Shown here: positions 9,275 to 18,853 of the stretch, piece by piece | How positions within the stretch are numbered: the first letter of the stretch is position 1 | Layout: each line of letters starts with the position of its first letter | Source of the DNA: a bacterium 1XD42-76 | GTDB lineage: Bacteria; Bacillota; Clostridia; Lachnospirales; Lachnospiraceae | Assembly (NCBI GenBank): GCA_009917545.1 | Contig: QZDW01000001.1 | Coordinates: 248,001-312,000 of the forward strand | DNA length: 64,000 nt | Direction: 5' to 3' | Position numbers and translations under genes: made by a program | The notes under the pieces: model-generated | What the model was told of the DNA's origin: nothing | The model's database searches: none | What the model saw: the letters and a program-made list of their open reading frames with translations, nothing else

Positions 9275-9986
9275 GATTGTTCCGTCCTCCGAACAGGATA
9301 ACCAGACGCAGAAGCTGCAAGATTGAGGTAGCCGCAGCTGCCACGTACGTAAGTGCCGCCGCACTCAGCACCTTCCTCGTTCCGCTCACCTCGTCGCCCA
9401 CGAGAATCCCCTGGGAATCCAGAAGCCTTACAGCCCTTGCCGAGGCGTTAAATTCGACCGGAAGCGTCACAAGCTGAAAAAGGACTGCCAGCGAAAATAA
9501 CAGGATGCCGATCTCTACAAGCGGCGAACCAAGTCCTCCGATCATAACACCGATGAGGATCATCGGCCAGGAGATCGCTGAACCGAAATTAGCCACCGGA
9601 ACGAGCGCGCTGCGGAAACGAAGCGGCGCATAGCCCTCATTATGCTGCATGGCATGGCCGCATTCATGCGCTGCCACGCCGATCGCTGATATGGAGGTGG
9701 CCCCGTATACTGGCTGTGACAGATTTACTGTCCTGGTCCGCGGATCATAATGATCCGTAAGTTCTCCTGCTACCGCCCTCACCGTCACATCATAGATTCC
9801 CTGAGAATTTAAGAGCCTGCGGGCCGCATCGGCTCCCGTCATACCTGCTCTCGTACCGGTTCTGGAAAAGCGCTTAAAGGTAGAATTTACCCTTGACTGC
9901 GCCCACAAAGAAATCACGACGCCGATCAGAACCAGAATCATCGTCGGATCAAATCCATAGCCATAACCGCCATATCCATAGATCAT
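9267..9986 (-). CDS. Membrane zinc metallopeptidase, YugP-like
   Basis: 239-residue membrane protein of the Zn_peptidase_2 family. The zinc motif HECGHAMQH is near residue 110, flanked by hydrophobic segments at the N-terminus, just after the motif and at the C-terminus. The N-terminus is Gly/Tyr-rich (YGYGGYGYG). I chose the ATG at 9986 because AAAGGAGA stands 7 bases upstream; two earlier ATGs fall in or next to that site. Such genes are common in Bacillota between fmt and rsmB; the cellular substrate is not known to me. Confidence 0.88.
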   Translation of the reverse strand: MIYGYGGYGYGFDPTMILVLIGVVISLWAQSRVNSTFKRFSRTGTRAGMTGADAARRLLNSQGIYDVTVRAVAGELTDHYDPRTRTVNLSQPVYGATSISAIGVAAHECGHAMQHNEGYAPLRFRSALVPVANFGSAISWPMILIGVMIGGLGSPLVEIGILLFSLAVLFQLVTLPVEFNASARAVRLLDSQGILVGDEVSGTRKVLSAAALTYVAAAATSILQLLRLVILFGGRNNRD

Positions 9987-10028
9987 ATGCATCTCTCCTT
10001 TCGCCAAAATCCGGCTTTCTTATTCCTC

Positions 10029-10967
10029 TCAGTCTGAAAAACGGTGGAACCGTTCTCCCGTCCGCACAGGAAATCCTCTCAGGAAAGCCGCTGTATCCAT
10101 GCGCTTTTTCCCCTCCAGCTGAAGCTCTGTAACAGACAGGCAGCCTTTACCTGCGGCGACAAGCAGGCGGTCCTTTTCCACCGTAACCGTTCCCGGATCC
10201 CCCGCTATCCTGTCAGGCAGCACATCGGCCGCCCAGATCTTAAGCGTCCTGCCATTCAGTCCGGTATAGGCGCTCGGCCAGGGATTTAAGCCGCGTATCA
10301 GCCGTTCAACCGCCTCGGCAGACTGACTCCAGTCAATCTCTCCCATTGATTTCTTAAGCATCTTCGCATAGCCTGTCCGGGCCTCTCCCTGCGGCGTGGG
10401 CGTAATCTGCCCTTTCTCAAGCTTTGAAAGTGTGGAAACAATCAGCCCGGCGCCTAAATAGCTCAGCTTCTCAAAGAGGCTGCCCCCTGTCTCCTTATCA
10501 GAAAGCCGGATCTCCTGCATTTCCAGAATATCTCCCGTATCAAGCCCTTCGTTCATAAGCATCGTCGTCACACCGCTCACCGGCTCACCGTCAATCACAG
10601 CCCACTGGATCGGCGCCGCCCCCCGGTATTTGGGAAGCAGGGAGGCATGGATATTGACGCACCCGAAGGGCGGAAGGGAAAGAATCTCCTTTGGAAGAAT
10701 CTGGCCGAACGCCGCTACCACAATCACATCCGGGGCAATTTCCCGGAGGATCTCCACAAATTCCGGTTCCCGCACTTTTACAGGCTGATAGACCGGAATC
10801 GAATATTCGAGCGCCTTTTCCTTCACCGGGGTCATAAGCACTTCCTGCTTACGCCCTTTTGGTTTATCCGGCTGGGTGACAACAGCCGCCAGCTCATGTC
10901 CGCTCTCAACAAGAGTCACAAGCGCCGGTACTGCGAAGTCCGGCGTTCCCATATATACAATCCGCAT
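10029..10967 (-). CDS. fmt: Methionyl-tRNA formyltransferase
   Basis: Formylates initiator Met-tRNA using 10-formyl-THF. 312 residues from the ATG at 10967, one base after the def stop; the N-terminus MRIVYMGTPDFAVP is the family start. The catalytic segment NIHASLLPKYRGAAPIQWA contains the conserved Asn and His, and an Asp follows. A C-terminal OB-like domain occupies roughly the last 100 residues. It pairs with def directly upstream, so formylation and deformylation are co-expressed. The fhs product nearby supplies 10-formyl-THF. Confidence 0.96.
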   Translation of the reverse strand: MRIVYMGTPDFAVPALVTLVESGHELAAVVTQPDKPKGRKQEVLMTPVKEKALEYSIPVYQPVKVREPEFVEILREIAPDVIVVAAFGQILPKEILSLPPFGCVNIHASLLPKYRGAAPIQWAVIDGEPVSGVTTMLMNEGLDTGDILEMQEIRLSDKETGGSLFEKLSYLGAGLIVSTLSKLEKGQITPTPQGEARTGYAKMLKKSMGEIDWSQSAEAVERLIRGLNPWPSAYTGLNGRTLKIWAADVLPDRIAGDPGTVTVEKDRLLVAAGKGCLSVTELQLEGKKRMDTAAFLRGFPVRTGERFHRFSD

Positions 10968-10968
10968 A

Positions 10969-11448
10969 CTACGCTTCATCCTCTCCCAGATCGGCATCCG
11001 TAAGCTCTCCCTCTACCAGATCCACGTAGAGCCTGCCGTCAAGATGGTCGCACTCATGCAAAAGGCATCGGGCCAGAAGGCCTTCTCCCCCGATCTCATA
11101 CTCCTCCATCTTCTCATTGAGCGCTTTCACACGCACACGCTCCGGTCTTGTGACCTGTCCGCTTTTCCCCGGGACGCTTAAGCAGCCCTCCGGGCCGGTC
11201 TGGCTCCCGTCCGTCCACACGACCTCGGGATTAATCAGAACATACTGATTGCCGTCGTCCACGTCGATCACAATTATGCGCTTGCGCACCCCGACCTGCA
11301 CGGCGGCCAGGCCGCAGCCGTTTCCCTCATACATGGTCTCGAACATATCCTCAATCAGCTCCAGGGTACGCTCTGTCATCTCCTTCACAGGCTTGCTTTC
11401 TTTTGTCAGGATTTCATCCCCGATCTTCCTAATCTGCCTGATTGCCAT
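10969..11448 (-). CDS. def: Peptide deformylase
   Basis: Metalloenzyme that removes the N-formyl group from new proteins. 159 residues, with the three signature motifs GCGLAAVQVG, EGCLSVPG (metal-binding Cys) and HECDHLDG (metal-binding His pair and catalytic Glu). Lies 14 bases after priA and one base before fmt. Confidence 0.96.
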   Translation of the reverse strand: MAIRQIRKIGDEILTKESKPVKEMTERTLELIEDMFETMYEGNGCGLAAVQVGVRKRIIVIDVDDGNQYVLINPEVVWTDGSQTGPEGCLSVPGKSGQVTRPERVRVKALNEKMEEYEIGGEGLLARCLLHECDHLDGRLYVDLVEGELTDADLGEDEA

Positions 11449-11462
11449 CTCATTTTTCCTTT

Positions 11463-13688
11463 CTACAGGTCATACTGAACCAGAATCCTCCGGTACAGAT
11501 CGGCTGCCTCCATTCTTTTCTGTACGCAGCCCCTGATCTTTAATAGTATATCATATCTTTCATTCTTAATATATAAAATTTTTCTATAAATATCATTAAC
11601 TTTGTATGGAGATGCACGGACCGGCCCGATGAAGGACGGCCCCGCAAGGCCGAACTGCTTCGCAAGATAACCGGACATATCCTCACAAGCCCTTAAAAGC
11701 GCCTTCTCGTCACGTGAGGACATCTGAATGCTCAAAAGCCACACAGCCGGCGGGTAGCCCATCAGCCGGCGGTATAGAAGCTCCTGTTTGTAAAACTGCA
11801 TATAATCCTGTGCAGCTGCGGCCGTAATCGCGAAATGATCCGGAACATACGTCTGAATCACGACATCCCCGGCAAGCTCTCCTCTGCCCGCCCGGCCCGA
11901 AGCCTGTGTTAAAAGCTCAAAGGTCCTCTCCGCGCTGCGGAAATCCGGGGCATAAAGTGACAAATCTGCCGCCATAATCCCCACCAGCGTCACACGTGGG
12001 AAATCATGCCCTTTTACGATCATCTGCGTACCGATCAGGATGTCCGCCTCCCCCTCGGCAAATGCCTGCAAAATCTCCTCGTGCGCCCCTTTTCTGGCAG
12101 TCGTATCCGCATCCATCCTCAGAATACGCGCTCCGGGAAAAGCACGCTCCGCCGCCTCAGAAAGCTTCTGTGTCCCTGTCCCAAAGGGCGCGATATAAGG
12201 CGAACCGCATTCCGGACAGCGCTCAGGCATCCGCCTCTCAAAGCCGCAGTAGTGACATCTCAGACGGTTATCATCTTTATGGTATGTCAGGCTGACATCA
12301 CAGTGCGGGCAGCGCATGGCAGTACCGCAGGAACGGCAGGAGACAAAATTCGCATAGCCTCTGCGGTTCATAAATAACAGAATCTGCTCCTTTTTTTCCA
12401 GCCGTTCCTTTATGAACGAGGAAAGGCGGCGGCTGAATATGGAACGGTTCCCGTCTGCAAGCTCTGCCCTCAGATCCACGACCTGAACACGGGCCAGACG
12501 GCTCGCTGTCTTTGCGCGTTTCGTCAAAGTAAGCAGTGCGTACTCACCGTTCTGCGCCCGGTAAAAGCTCTCAAGTGAAGGGGTGGCCGAGCCGAGTACC
12601 AGGCTCGCACCATTCATCTGCGCCCGGATGGCTGCCACTTCCCTGGCATGATAGCGCGGAGCAGTCTCACTCTGATAGGCGCCTTCGTGCTCCTCGTCGA
12701 TAATGATAAGGCCAAGCCGTTCAAACGGCGTAAACAGAGCGGAACGGGGGCCGATCATGATATCAATCTCACCGCGGGCGGCGCGTTCCAGCTGATCGTA
12801 GCGTTCTCCCGCAGACAGCCGGGAATTCATGATAGCGATACGGCCGCCAAAACGCCGGTAAAAACGCATCACGGTCTGGTATGTCAGCGAAATCTCTGGG
12901 ATAAGAACGATCACCTGCCGTCCCACATGAAGCACATGGGCGATCAGTTCCATGTAAACCTCTGTCTTTCCGCTCCCGGTAATGCCATAAAGAAGGTATG
13001 TTTTCCGGATACCGGCCGCATATTCCTGCAGGACTGTGTCCACGGCTCTCTGCTGTTCCCCGTTTAACGGGACGATCTGGCGTTCCGTCTCATATCCAGG
13101 CACCGGACTGCAGCTCTTTTTCTCCGTACGGATTTCAATGATCCCTTTATCAAGAAGCGGTTTTAAGGAGGACATGGTAAGCCCCAGTTTCTGAGACGTA
13201 AGCCCCCAGGGAAGGGATTCATTCTCAAGAAGCGCTTTATAAAGGCGCACCCGGGCCTTATACTTTTTCTGTCCGGCTTCTTTCAGTAACGCCTGAAGCT
13301 CCTCTTTGCTTCTGCGGCTTAAGAGCGTTTTTTCCTCCCTGGCTGCCACCTTTGTCTTGACGGGAAGGACTGTTTTTAAGGCCTGATTCATGGTAGAACC
13401 GTAACGCGATTTCATCCAGGCAGCCAGGCAGAGCATCTGATCCTGAATCGGAACTGCTCCATCCTCTGTGGCAGCGATCTCCTTTATCTTCTCCGGGGAG
13501 AAATCAGGTTCCTTCGTGACCGCTACCACAAAGCCGTGACGCATTGTATCCCCTTTGCCGAAAGGCACCCGCACGCGTGTGCCCACATGGATCTGCTCCA
13601 ACAGCGTTGGAGGAATCCGGTATTGGAATGCCCGGTCCACACTCCTGGCCGAGATATCAATGATTACATCTGCATAGACCGGCTCCAT
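11463..13688 (-). CDS. priA: Primosomal protein N' (replication restart helicase)
   Basis: Superfamily 2 helicase that reloads the replisome at stalled forks. 741 residues. N-terminal DNA-binding domain, then Walker A GITGSGKTEVY, Walker B DEEH, and the zinc-binding segment with Cys pairs (CRSCG, CPHCD, CHYCG, CPECG) at about residues 440-480, followed by helicase motifs V-VI including QASGRAGRG. It begins directly after the murF stop (13689), so it is joined to the murE-murF unit. Confidence 0.96.
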   Translation of the reverse strand: MEPVYADVIIDISARSVDRAFQYRIPPTLLEQIHVGTRVRVPFGKGDTMRHGFVVAVTKEPDFSPEKIKEIAATEDGAVPIQDQMLCLAAWMKSRYGSTMNQALKTVLPVKTKVAAREEKTLLSRRSKEELQALLKEAGQKKYKARVRLYKALLENESLPWGLTSQKLGLTMSSLKPLLDKGIIEIRTEKKSCSPVPGYETERQIVPLNGEQQRAVDTVLQEYAAGIRKTYLLYGITGSGKTEVYMELIAHVLHVGRQVIVLIPEISLTYQTVMRFYRRFGGRIAIMNSRLSAGERYDQLERAARGEIDIMIGPRSALFTPFERLGLIIIDEEHEGAYQSETAPRYHAREVAAIRAQMNGASLVLGSATPSLESFYRAQNGEYALLTLTKRAKTASRLARVQVVDLRAELADGNRSIFSRRLSSFIKERLEKKEQILLFMNRRGYANFVSCRSCGTAMRCPHCDVSLTYHKDDNRLRCHYCGFERRMPERCPECGSPYIAPFGTGTQKLSEAAERAFPGARILRMDADTTARKGAHEEILQAFAEGEADILIGTQMIVKGHDFPRVTLVGIMAADLSLYAPDFRSAERTFELLTQASGRAGRGELAGDVVIQTYVPDHFAITAAAAQDYMQFYKQELLYRRLMGYPPAVWLLSIQMSSRDEKALLRACEDMSGYLAKQFGLAGPSFIGPVRASPYKVNDIYRKILYIKNERYDILLKIRGCVQKRMEAADLYRRILVQYDL

Positions 13689-15116
13689 TCACCGGCCTCC
13701 CTGCCCTGCCATTGCAAGATAGCGCGCAGATATTTCAAACAAGCGTATGGAATTCGATCCCTTAAACAGGATGCAGTCGCCATCGCATAGCGTCGTATCC
13801 AGCCAGGCCGTAAGCGCTGCTTTATCCAGGAATTCCGTCACCGGGATCTGAGAATGTTCCCGGATTCCGGCAGCCAGATCCGCGCAGGCCGGCCCAAGTA
13901 CAGCCACCAGGTCAACACCGGACCCTGCCGCATAGCAGCCGACCTCAAAATGGCTTTCCCGCTCCCGCTCTCCCAGCTCCTTCATGTCAGCCAGCACGGC
14001 AATGTGGCGGCTTCCCGGAAGCTCCATCAATACATCAAGCGCTGCTTTCATAGAAGCCGGGCTGGCATTGTATGTATCGTCGAGAATCGTAAAACGTTCC
14101 CCCTCAAGGAGCTCCAGGCGGTTTTTAAAGCCGCGGAATGAGAGAATCCCCTCCGCAGCCTCAGATAATGTCATGCCAGATTCCAGGCAGACAGCGATAG
14201 CTGCCAGCGCGTTCATGACATTATGGCGGCCCAGGGCATTCAGACGGATTCTGCGGCAGCCTTTTTCACAGACAACAGTGAACTCCGGCCTGCCCCCGGA
14301 GAGCGTAATCTCCTCTGCCCTGTAATCACAGTGTTCCCCGGTTCCGTAATAAACCGTTCTCACACCTTCCTTTCCCCTGGCATTTCGCAGCAGATCGTCA
14401 TCGCCATTCAGAATCAGGATGCCATTCTTCTTTAATCCATCCTGAATGGCCATTTTCTCCCTGTAAATATTCTCTCTTGAACCGAGCTGCTCTATGTGCG
14501 TGATACCGATATTGGTAATCACTGCCATATCAATCTGTGCGATCTGCGCAATCACCGTCATTTCGCCCGGTTCGCTCATGCCAAGCTCAATGACTCCAAT
14601 CTCATCTGCCTGGGATATCTCGGAAATCGTGACCGGTACACCGACCTGGCTGTTTAAGTTGGCCGCTGTCTTAAAGGTACGGTATCTAGCAGAAAGGGCA
14701 GCAGCAATGATTTCCCGCGTCGTCGTCTTGCCCACGCTGCCTGTCACACCGACAAGCGGCAGCGTAAGCCGCCTGCGGAGATATCGTCCGATATCCTGCA
14801 GTGCCTCTCTGGTATCATGAACCAGAATGAGCGCGGTCTGCGGTGTATGTCCGCACGCTTCCGTTCCGGATACACCGGGCTCATGCGGCATTCCTGTCTT
14901 TTTACTCATAAGGACGGCCGCTGCTCCCGCTTCCACCACCTGGGGAATATAGTTGTGTCCGTCTGCATGTTCCCCGGTCAGGGCCACAAAGAGATCGCCT
15001 GCCCCGGCCTTTCTCGAATCCAGCCTGATATGCCCCTCCACCGGCGCGTCAGCACTGCCGCCAAGCAGCACCCCTCCTGTCGCCTTCAGTAAATCCGCTA
15101 CCGTAACATGTTCCAT
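13689..15116 (-). CDS. murF: UDP-MurNAc-tripeptide D-Ala-D-Ala ligase
   Basis: Adds D-Ala-D-Ala to UDP-MurNAc-tripeptide, the last cytoplasmic peptide step of peptidoglycan synthesis. 475 residues from the ATG at 15116, chosen because GGAGACAGGGAGCG precedes it; an ORF extension to 15158 adds a basic stretch not typical of the family. N-terminal UDP-binding domain, ATP loop GVTGSVGKTTTRE, central ligase domain and C-terminal domain with DDTYNASPASM. It follows murE by 60 bases. Confidence 0.95.
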   Translation of the reverse strand: MEHVTVADLLKATGGVLLGGSADAPVEGHIRLDSRKAGAGDLFVALTGEHADGHNYIPQVVEAGAAAVLMSKKTGMPHEPGVSGTEACGHTPQTALILVHDTREALQDIGRYLRRRLTLPLVGVTGSVGKTTTREIIAAALSARYRTFKTAANLNSQVGVPVTISEISQADEIGVIELGMSEPGEMTVIAQIAQIDMAVITNIGITHIEQLGSRENIYREKMAIQDGLKKNGILILNGDDDLLRNARGKEGVRTVYYGTGEHCDYRAEEITLSGGRPEFTVVCEKGCRRIRLNALGRHNVMNALAAIAVCLESGMTLSEAAEGILSFRGFKNRLELLEGERFTILDDTYNASPASMKAALDVLMELPGSRHIAVLADMKELGERERESHFEVGCYAAGSGVDLVAVLGPACADLAAGIREHSQIPVTEFLDKAALTAWLDTTLCDGDCILFKGSNSIRLFEISARYLAMAGQGGR

Positions 15117-15176
15117 CGCTCCCTGTCTCCTTTGCGCCGTTTTGCGGCACTGCATCATTGCCGCATGTTTTCCGAT

Positions 15177-16664
15177 CTATCCCTCAAGGCTTCGGACCGC
15201 CTCTTCCACCACTTCCCTGTCCAGAAAATGGCGGCGTACCCCTTCGATTTCCTGATAATCCTCGTGCCCCTTGCCGATGATGGCGATCATATCTCCTGTC
15301 TCTGCGTTGCGGATGGTCTCAATGATTGCCGTCCTCCTGTCGGGAATCACGATGTACGCTCCGTCTGTGCGCCCGATTCCCGTCTCGATGTCTTTGATGA
15401 TATCTTCATTTTTCTCAAAACGCGGATTGTCTGCTGTCAGCACACACAGATCCGCCATTTTACCGCCGATCTCCCCCATCGAATACCGGCGCTCCTTCGC
15501 CCGGTTGCCTCCGCAGCCGAATACGCATACCAGGCGTTTCGGATGATAGTCACGCAGCGTGGAAAGCAGGCTTTCCATGCTGACCGCGTTATGCGCATAG
15601 TCGATAATCACGCTGCAGACTCTGGAAACGTAGGCAAGCTCCATTCTCCCGTTGACACGTACATGCTCCAACGCCGAAAGCAGCCCCTCCTGCCCCACGG
15701 GCCGGCTGTTTCCATGACCGGAAAGCGCCAGAGAACAGACTGCCAGCGCAGCCAGTGCATTGTCCGCATTAAATTTTCCCGGTATACCCACGCGTACCCG
15801 GCCGTTCATGAGGCCGTGCATATCAAATTCAATGCCCACAAACTCATGATTTGCGGCATAATGAATCGCATCGCCCCAAAAATCCGCCGCTGTTTCCAGC
15901 CCGTATGTGTACAGGCGGCATTTCGCGTCGCGGACTATCTCACTGTAATGCTCCGTCAGGCAGTTGACAACACCGGTCCGGCAGATCGTAAGAAGTCTCG
16001 ATTTATAATACAGATATTCCTCAAAGTCCTCATGTTCCTTGGGGCCGATATGGTCAGGAAACAGGTTCGTAAATAACCCGTAATCATAAAAAATCCCGTC
16101 CACACGGTGAAGTTTTAGCGCCTGGGAAGAAACCTCCATCACAGCATATTCGCATCCGGCCTCCACCATAGCGGCAAAATACTCCTGTACCACATACGAT
16201 TCCGGAGTCGTGTTGACCGTGGGGTAATGCTTCCCCCCAATCACGGCGCCGTTGGTGCCAATGAGTCCGGTCTTTTTCCCGGCAGCCTCCAGAATTTCCT
16301 TCACCATATAGCTCGTCGTGGTCTTGCCCTTGGTCCCTGTAATTCCAATCGTCACCAGCTTCTCGGCCGGATACCCGAACCGGGCCGCCGAAAGCCCTGC
16401 CAGAGCCGTGCGGCCGTCTGCAACGCGAAGAACCGTTACATCTTCCGGCACTGAAACCTCACGCTCTGTCACAAACACACGGCAGCCTGCCGCGAGCACC
16501 TCCGGAATAAAGCTGTGGGAATCTCTCGTGCTGCCACAGATACATACAAAAACAGAATTTTCCCGCGCCTTTCGGGAATCATAGATTACCTCATCCACCT
16601 CAGCTTCCAGACTCCCCTGTATCAGCTCGTACTCCAGCCGTTCCAGCCACTCACCAATCTTCAT
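15177..16664 (-). CDS. murE: UDP-MurNAc-dipeptide ligase, meso-DAP type
   Basis: Adds the third amino acid to UDP-MurNAc-L-Ala-D-Glu. 495 residues with ATP loop GITGTKGKTTTS, a central domain and a C-terminal domain. The motif DNPR (in LTADNPRFEK) is the known meso-diaminopimelate signature, as opposed to the DDNPAN-type variants of L-Lys enzymes, so the peptidoglycan is predicted to contain meso-DAP. It heads the murE-murF-priA-def-fmt chain. Confidence 0.95.
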   Translation of the reverse strand: MKIGEWLERLEYELIQGSLEAEVDEVIYDSRKARENSVFVCICGSTRDSHSFIPEVLAAGCRVFVTEREVSVPEDVTVLRVADGRTALAGLSAARFGYPAEKLVTIGITGTKGKTTTSYMVKEILEAAGKKTGLIGTNGAVIGGKHYPTVNTTPESYVVQEYFAAMVEAGCEYAVMEVSSQALKLHRVDGIFYDYGLFTNLFPDHIGPKEHEDFEEYLYYKSRLLTICRTGVVNCLTEHYSEIVRDAKCRLYTYGLETAADFWGDAIHYAANHEFVGIEFDMHGLMNGRVRVGIPGKFNADNALAALAVCSLALSGHGNSRPVGQEGLLSALEHVRVNGRMELAYVSRVCSVIIDYAHNAVSMESLLSTLRDYHPKRLVCVFGCGGNRAKERRYSMGEIGGKMADLCVLTADNPRFEKNEDIIKDIETGIGRTDGAYIVIPDRRTAIIETIRNAETGDMIAIIGKGHEDYQEIEGVRRHFLDREVVEEAVRSLEG

Positions 16665-16995
16665 CTGCTTCTCTCCCTCACAGCTCTGTGAAAAACCTGC
16701 TGCCGGCGTCTTTTCCTAAAAGCCCCCCGGCCTCCACAGGCCGAACCGCCAGCCGCGGCTGCTCTTCCCTTTCAAGGCCCTGTCCTGCATATACAGATAC
16801 CTATTCAGGGGACAAATCCCGGCGCGAACCTGTCAAAAGCCGTTTTGCTCCCAAAAAGATTCGCACCGGGTACTGATTCTCAAAGAAACGCGGATTACTG
16901 CGTTTCCCATACTGCCTTCATGCCGGCCCATCTGTCCAAAAAGAATCCCTCCAAATCACTTACGTGTCCCGTCAGGTTATCTGCCGGACAATATG
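16665..16995 (-). other. 331-base gap between fhs and murE
   Basis: No gene seen. Read on the minus strand it holds, from murE outward, a GC-rich region with nested inverted repeats around 16700-16760 (AGCCGCGGCT and GGCCTGTGGAGGCC) followed by CTTTTAGG, which could be a leader or attenuator for murE. A loose promoter candidate (TTGTCC, 16 bases, TATATG) lies near 16790-16820. The fhs terminator hairpin is listed separately. Confidence 0.35.
16885..16906 (-). terminator. Candidate intrinsic terminator of fhs
   Basis: GAAACGC (16906-16900) pairs with GCGTTTC (16891-16885) around an 8-base loop and is followed by TTTGAG on the minus strand. It lies about 90 bases past the fhs stop. Short stem and weak T-tract. 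Confidence 0.4.
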
Positions 16996-18666
16996 CTAGA
17001 ACAAACCGGTAATCTTTCCGCTGCCGTCCACGTCAATATTGTCCGCCGCAGGCTTCTTCGGAAGGCCGGGCATTGTCATGATCGCACCGGTCAAAGCCAC
17101 CACGAACCCGGCGCCTGCGCTCACATAGACGTCGCGTACCGTCAAATCAAAGCCTTCCGGACAGCCAAGCTTCGTCTGGTCATCCGACAGGGAATACTGC
17201 GTCTTTGCCATGCAGACCTGACAGCTGCCAAAGCCCATCTCCGTAATCTTGGCAATGGCCTTTTTCGCAGCAGGCGAATACGTCACCTTACCGGCGCCGT
17301 AAATCTCTTTGGCGATCGTTTCAATCTTCTCTGCAATTCCCAGGCTGTCCTCATATAATGGCGCAAAGTGGCTCTCTTTGGTCTCCAGAGTCTTTATCAC
17401 CTTTTCTGCCAGCTCCATACCGCCGTCTCCGCCCTTTGCCCATACCTCGGACAATGCGAATTCACAACCTCTTTCCTCACAGAAATTCCTGATAAACTCA
17501 TATTCTGCCTGCGTGTCGGTGAGGAAGGAATTCAGTGTCACCACGACCGGGACATGGTATTTCTGGATATTCTCAATGTGCTTTTCCAGATTCACAATGC
17601 CCTTTTTCAGAGCCTCCAGGTTCTCTTCGGAAAGGGAATCCTTTGGAACGCCGCCATTATATTTTAAGGCTCTCACCGTTGCCACAAGTACCACGGCATC
17701 CGGTTTCAGCCCTGCCTTCCGGCATTTAATGTCAAAGAACTTTTCTGCTCCCAGATCTGCGCCGAAGCCGGCCTCTGTCACAGTGATTTCGGCCAGCTTT
17801 AAGGCTGTGCGCGTCGCCATCACACTGTTACAGCCATGTGCAATATTGGCGAAAGGCCCGCCGTGTACCAGAGCACCTGTATGCTCCAGTGTCTGGATCA
17901 GGTTCGGTTTCAGTGCATCCTTAAGAAGCGCGGCCATCGCACCCACCGCATTCAGATCGTTTGCTGTCACCGGTTCTCCTGCAAAATTATATGCGACAAT
18001 AATCCGTCCAAGACGTTCTTTTAAATCTTCCATATCATTTGCCAGGCAGAGAATCGCCATAATCTCCGAAGCTACGGTAATTACGAAATGATCCTCGCGC
18101 ACCACGCCATCTGCCTTAGCTCCCAGACCGACCACAATATTCCTTAGCGCCCGGTCATTCATGTCCAGGCAGCGCTTCCAGAGAATCTGCCGCGTATCAA
18201 TCCCCAGCGCGTTGCCCTGCTGGATATGGTTATCCAAAAGCGCGGCCAGCAGATTGTTGGCCGTTGTGATGGCATGGAAATCACCTGTAAAATGAAGATT
18301 CAGGTCCTCCATCGGCACTACCTGTGCGTATCCGCCCCCGGCAGCGCCTCCCTTAATACCAAAACACGGCCCCAGAGACGGTTCACGAAGCGCCAGCATC
18401 GTTGTCTTGCCCGCCTTTGTCAAAGACTGCGCAAGACCGATACTCGTCGTCGTTTTTCCCTCCCCGGCAGGAGTCGGATTGATCGCTGTCACCAGCACCA
18501 GCTTCCCGTCCGGCTTCCCCTGAATCCTCTCCCAAAGCTCACTTGTAATCTTCGCCTTATACTTACCATAAAGCTCCAGATCATCCTCGGAAATCCCATA
18601 ACCGGCAGCTACCTCCTTAATCGGAAGCATTCTCGTCTCCTGAGCGATTTCGATGTCTGTTTTCAT
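16996..18666 (-). CDS. fhs: Formate-tetrahydrofolate ligase
   Basis: ATP-dependent synthesis of 10-formyl-THF from formate, feeding purine synthesis, Met-tRNA formylation and, in acetogens, the methyl branch of the Wood-Ljungdahl pathway. 556 residues, full length. The nucleotide loop [14 protein letters not shown] is near residue 65; a typical [14 protein letters not shown] segment follows at about 105-125. It starts 11 bases after a GAGAGGAG site. No other acetogenesis gene is in the window, so acetogeny cannot be inferred. Confidence 0.97.
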   Translation of the reverse strand: MKTDIEIAQETRMLPIKEVAAGYGISEDDLELYGKYKAKITSELWERIQGKPDGKLVLVTAINPTPAGEGKTTTSIGLAQSLTKAGKTTMLALREPSLGPCFGIKGGAAGGGYAQVVPMEDLNLHFTGDFHAITTANNLLAALLDNHIQQGNALGIDTRQILWKRCLDMNDRALRNIVVGLGAKADGVVREDHFVITVASEIMAILCLANDMEDLKERLGRIIVAYNFAGEPVTANDLNAVGAMAALLKDALKPNLIQTLEHTGALVHGGPFANIAHGCNSVMATRTALKLAEITVTEAGFGADLGAEKFFDIKCRKAGLKPDAVVLVATVRALKYNGGVPKDSLSEENLEALKKGIVNLEKHIENIQKYHVPVVVTLNSFLTDTQAEYEFIRNFCEERGCEFALSEVWAKGGDGGMELAEKVIKTLETKESHFAPLYEDSLGIAEKIETIAKEIYGAGKVTYSPAAKKAIAKITEMGFGSCQVCMAKTQYSLSDDQTKLGCPEGFDLTVRDVYVSAGAGFVVALTGAIMTMPGLPKKPAADNIDVDGSGKITGLF

Positions 18667-18853
18667 CCCTTTTCTCCTCTCTTATCATACATACAATGCC
18701 AGGCAACTGCTGCCAGAGCAATTCCCTGGACAACGCCAGCAAATCCTACATTTAAATCGAGTCCCATATCAGTATCCACGACCCGGATCAGGCATTGAAA
18801 CGGGAAACATTAAACTCAAAAGCCTGTTAAGCCATGAAAGAAACAGCAGATAT

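Noticed and set aside
15108-16076. 322-residue plus-strand ORF opposite murE
   Set aside because: Antisense to murE, low-complexity composition and no homology features.
18667-18853. THF riboswitch upstream of fhs
   Set aside because: The 187-base gap lacks the THF riboswitch core; it contains only a loose inverted repeat.
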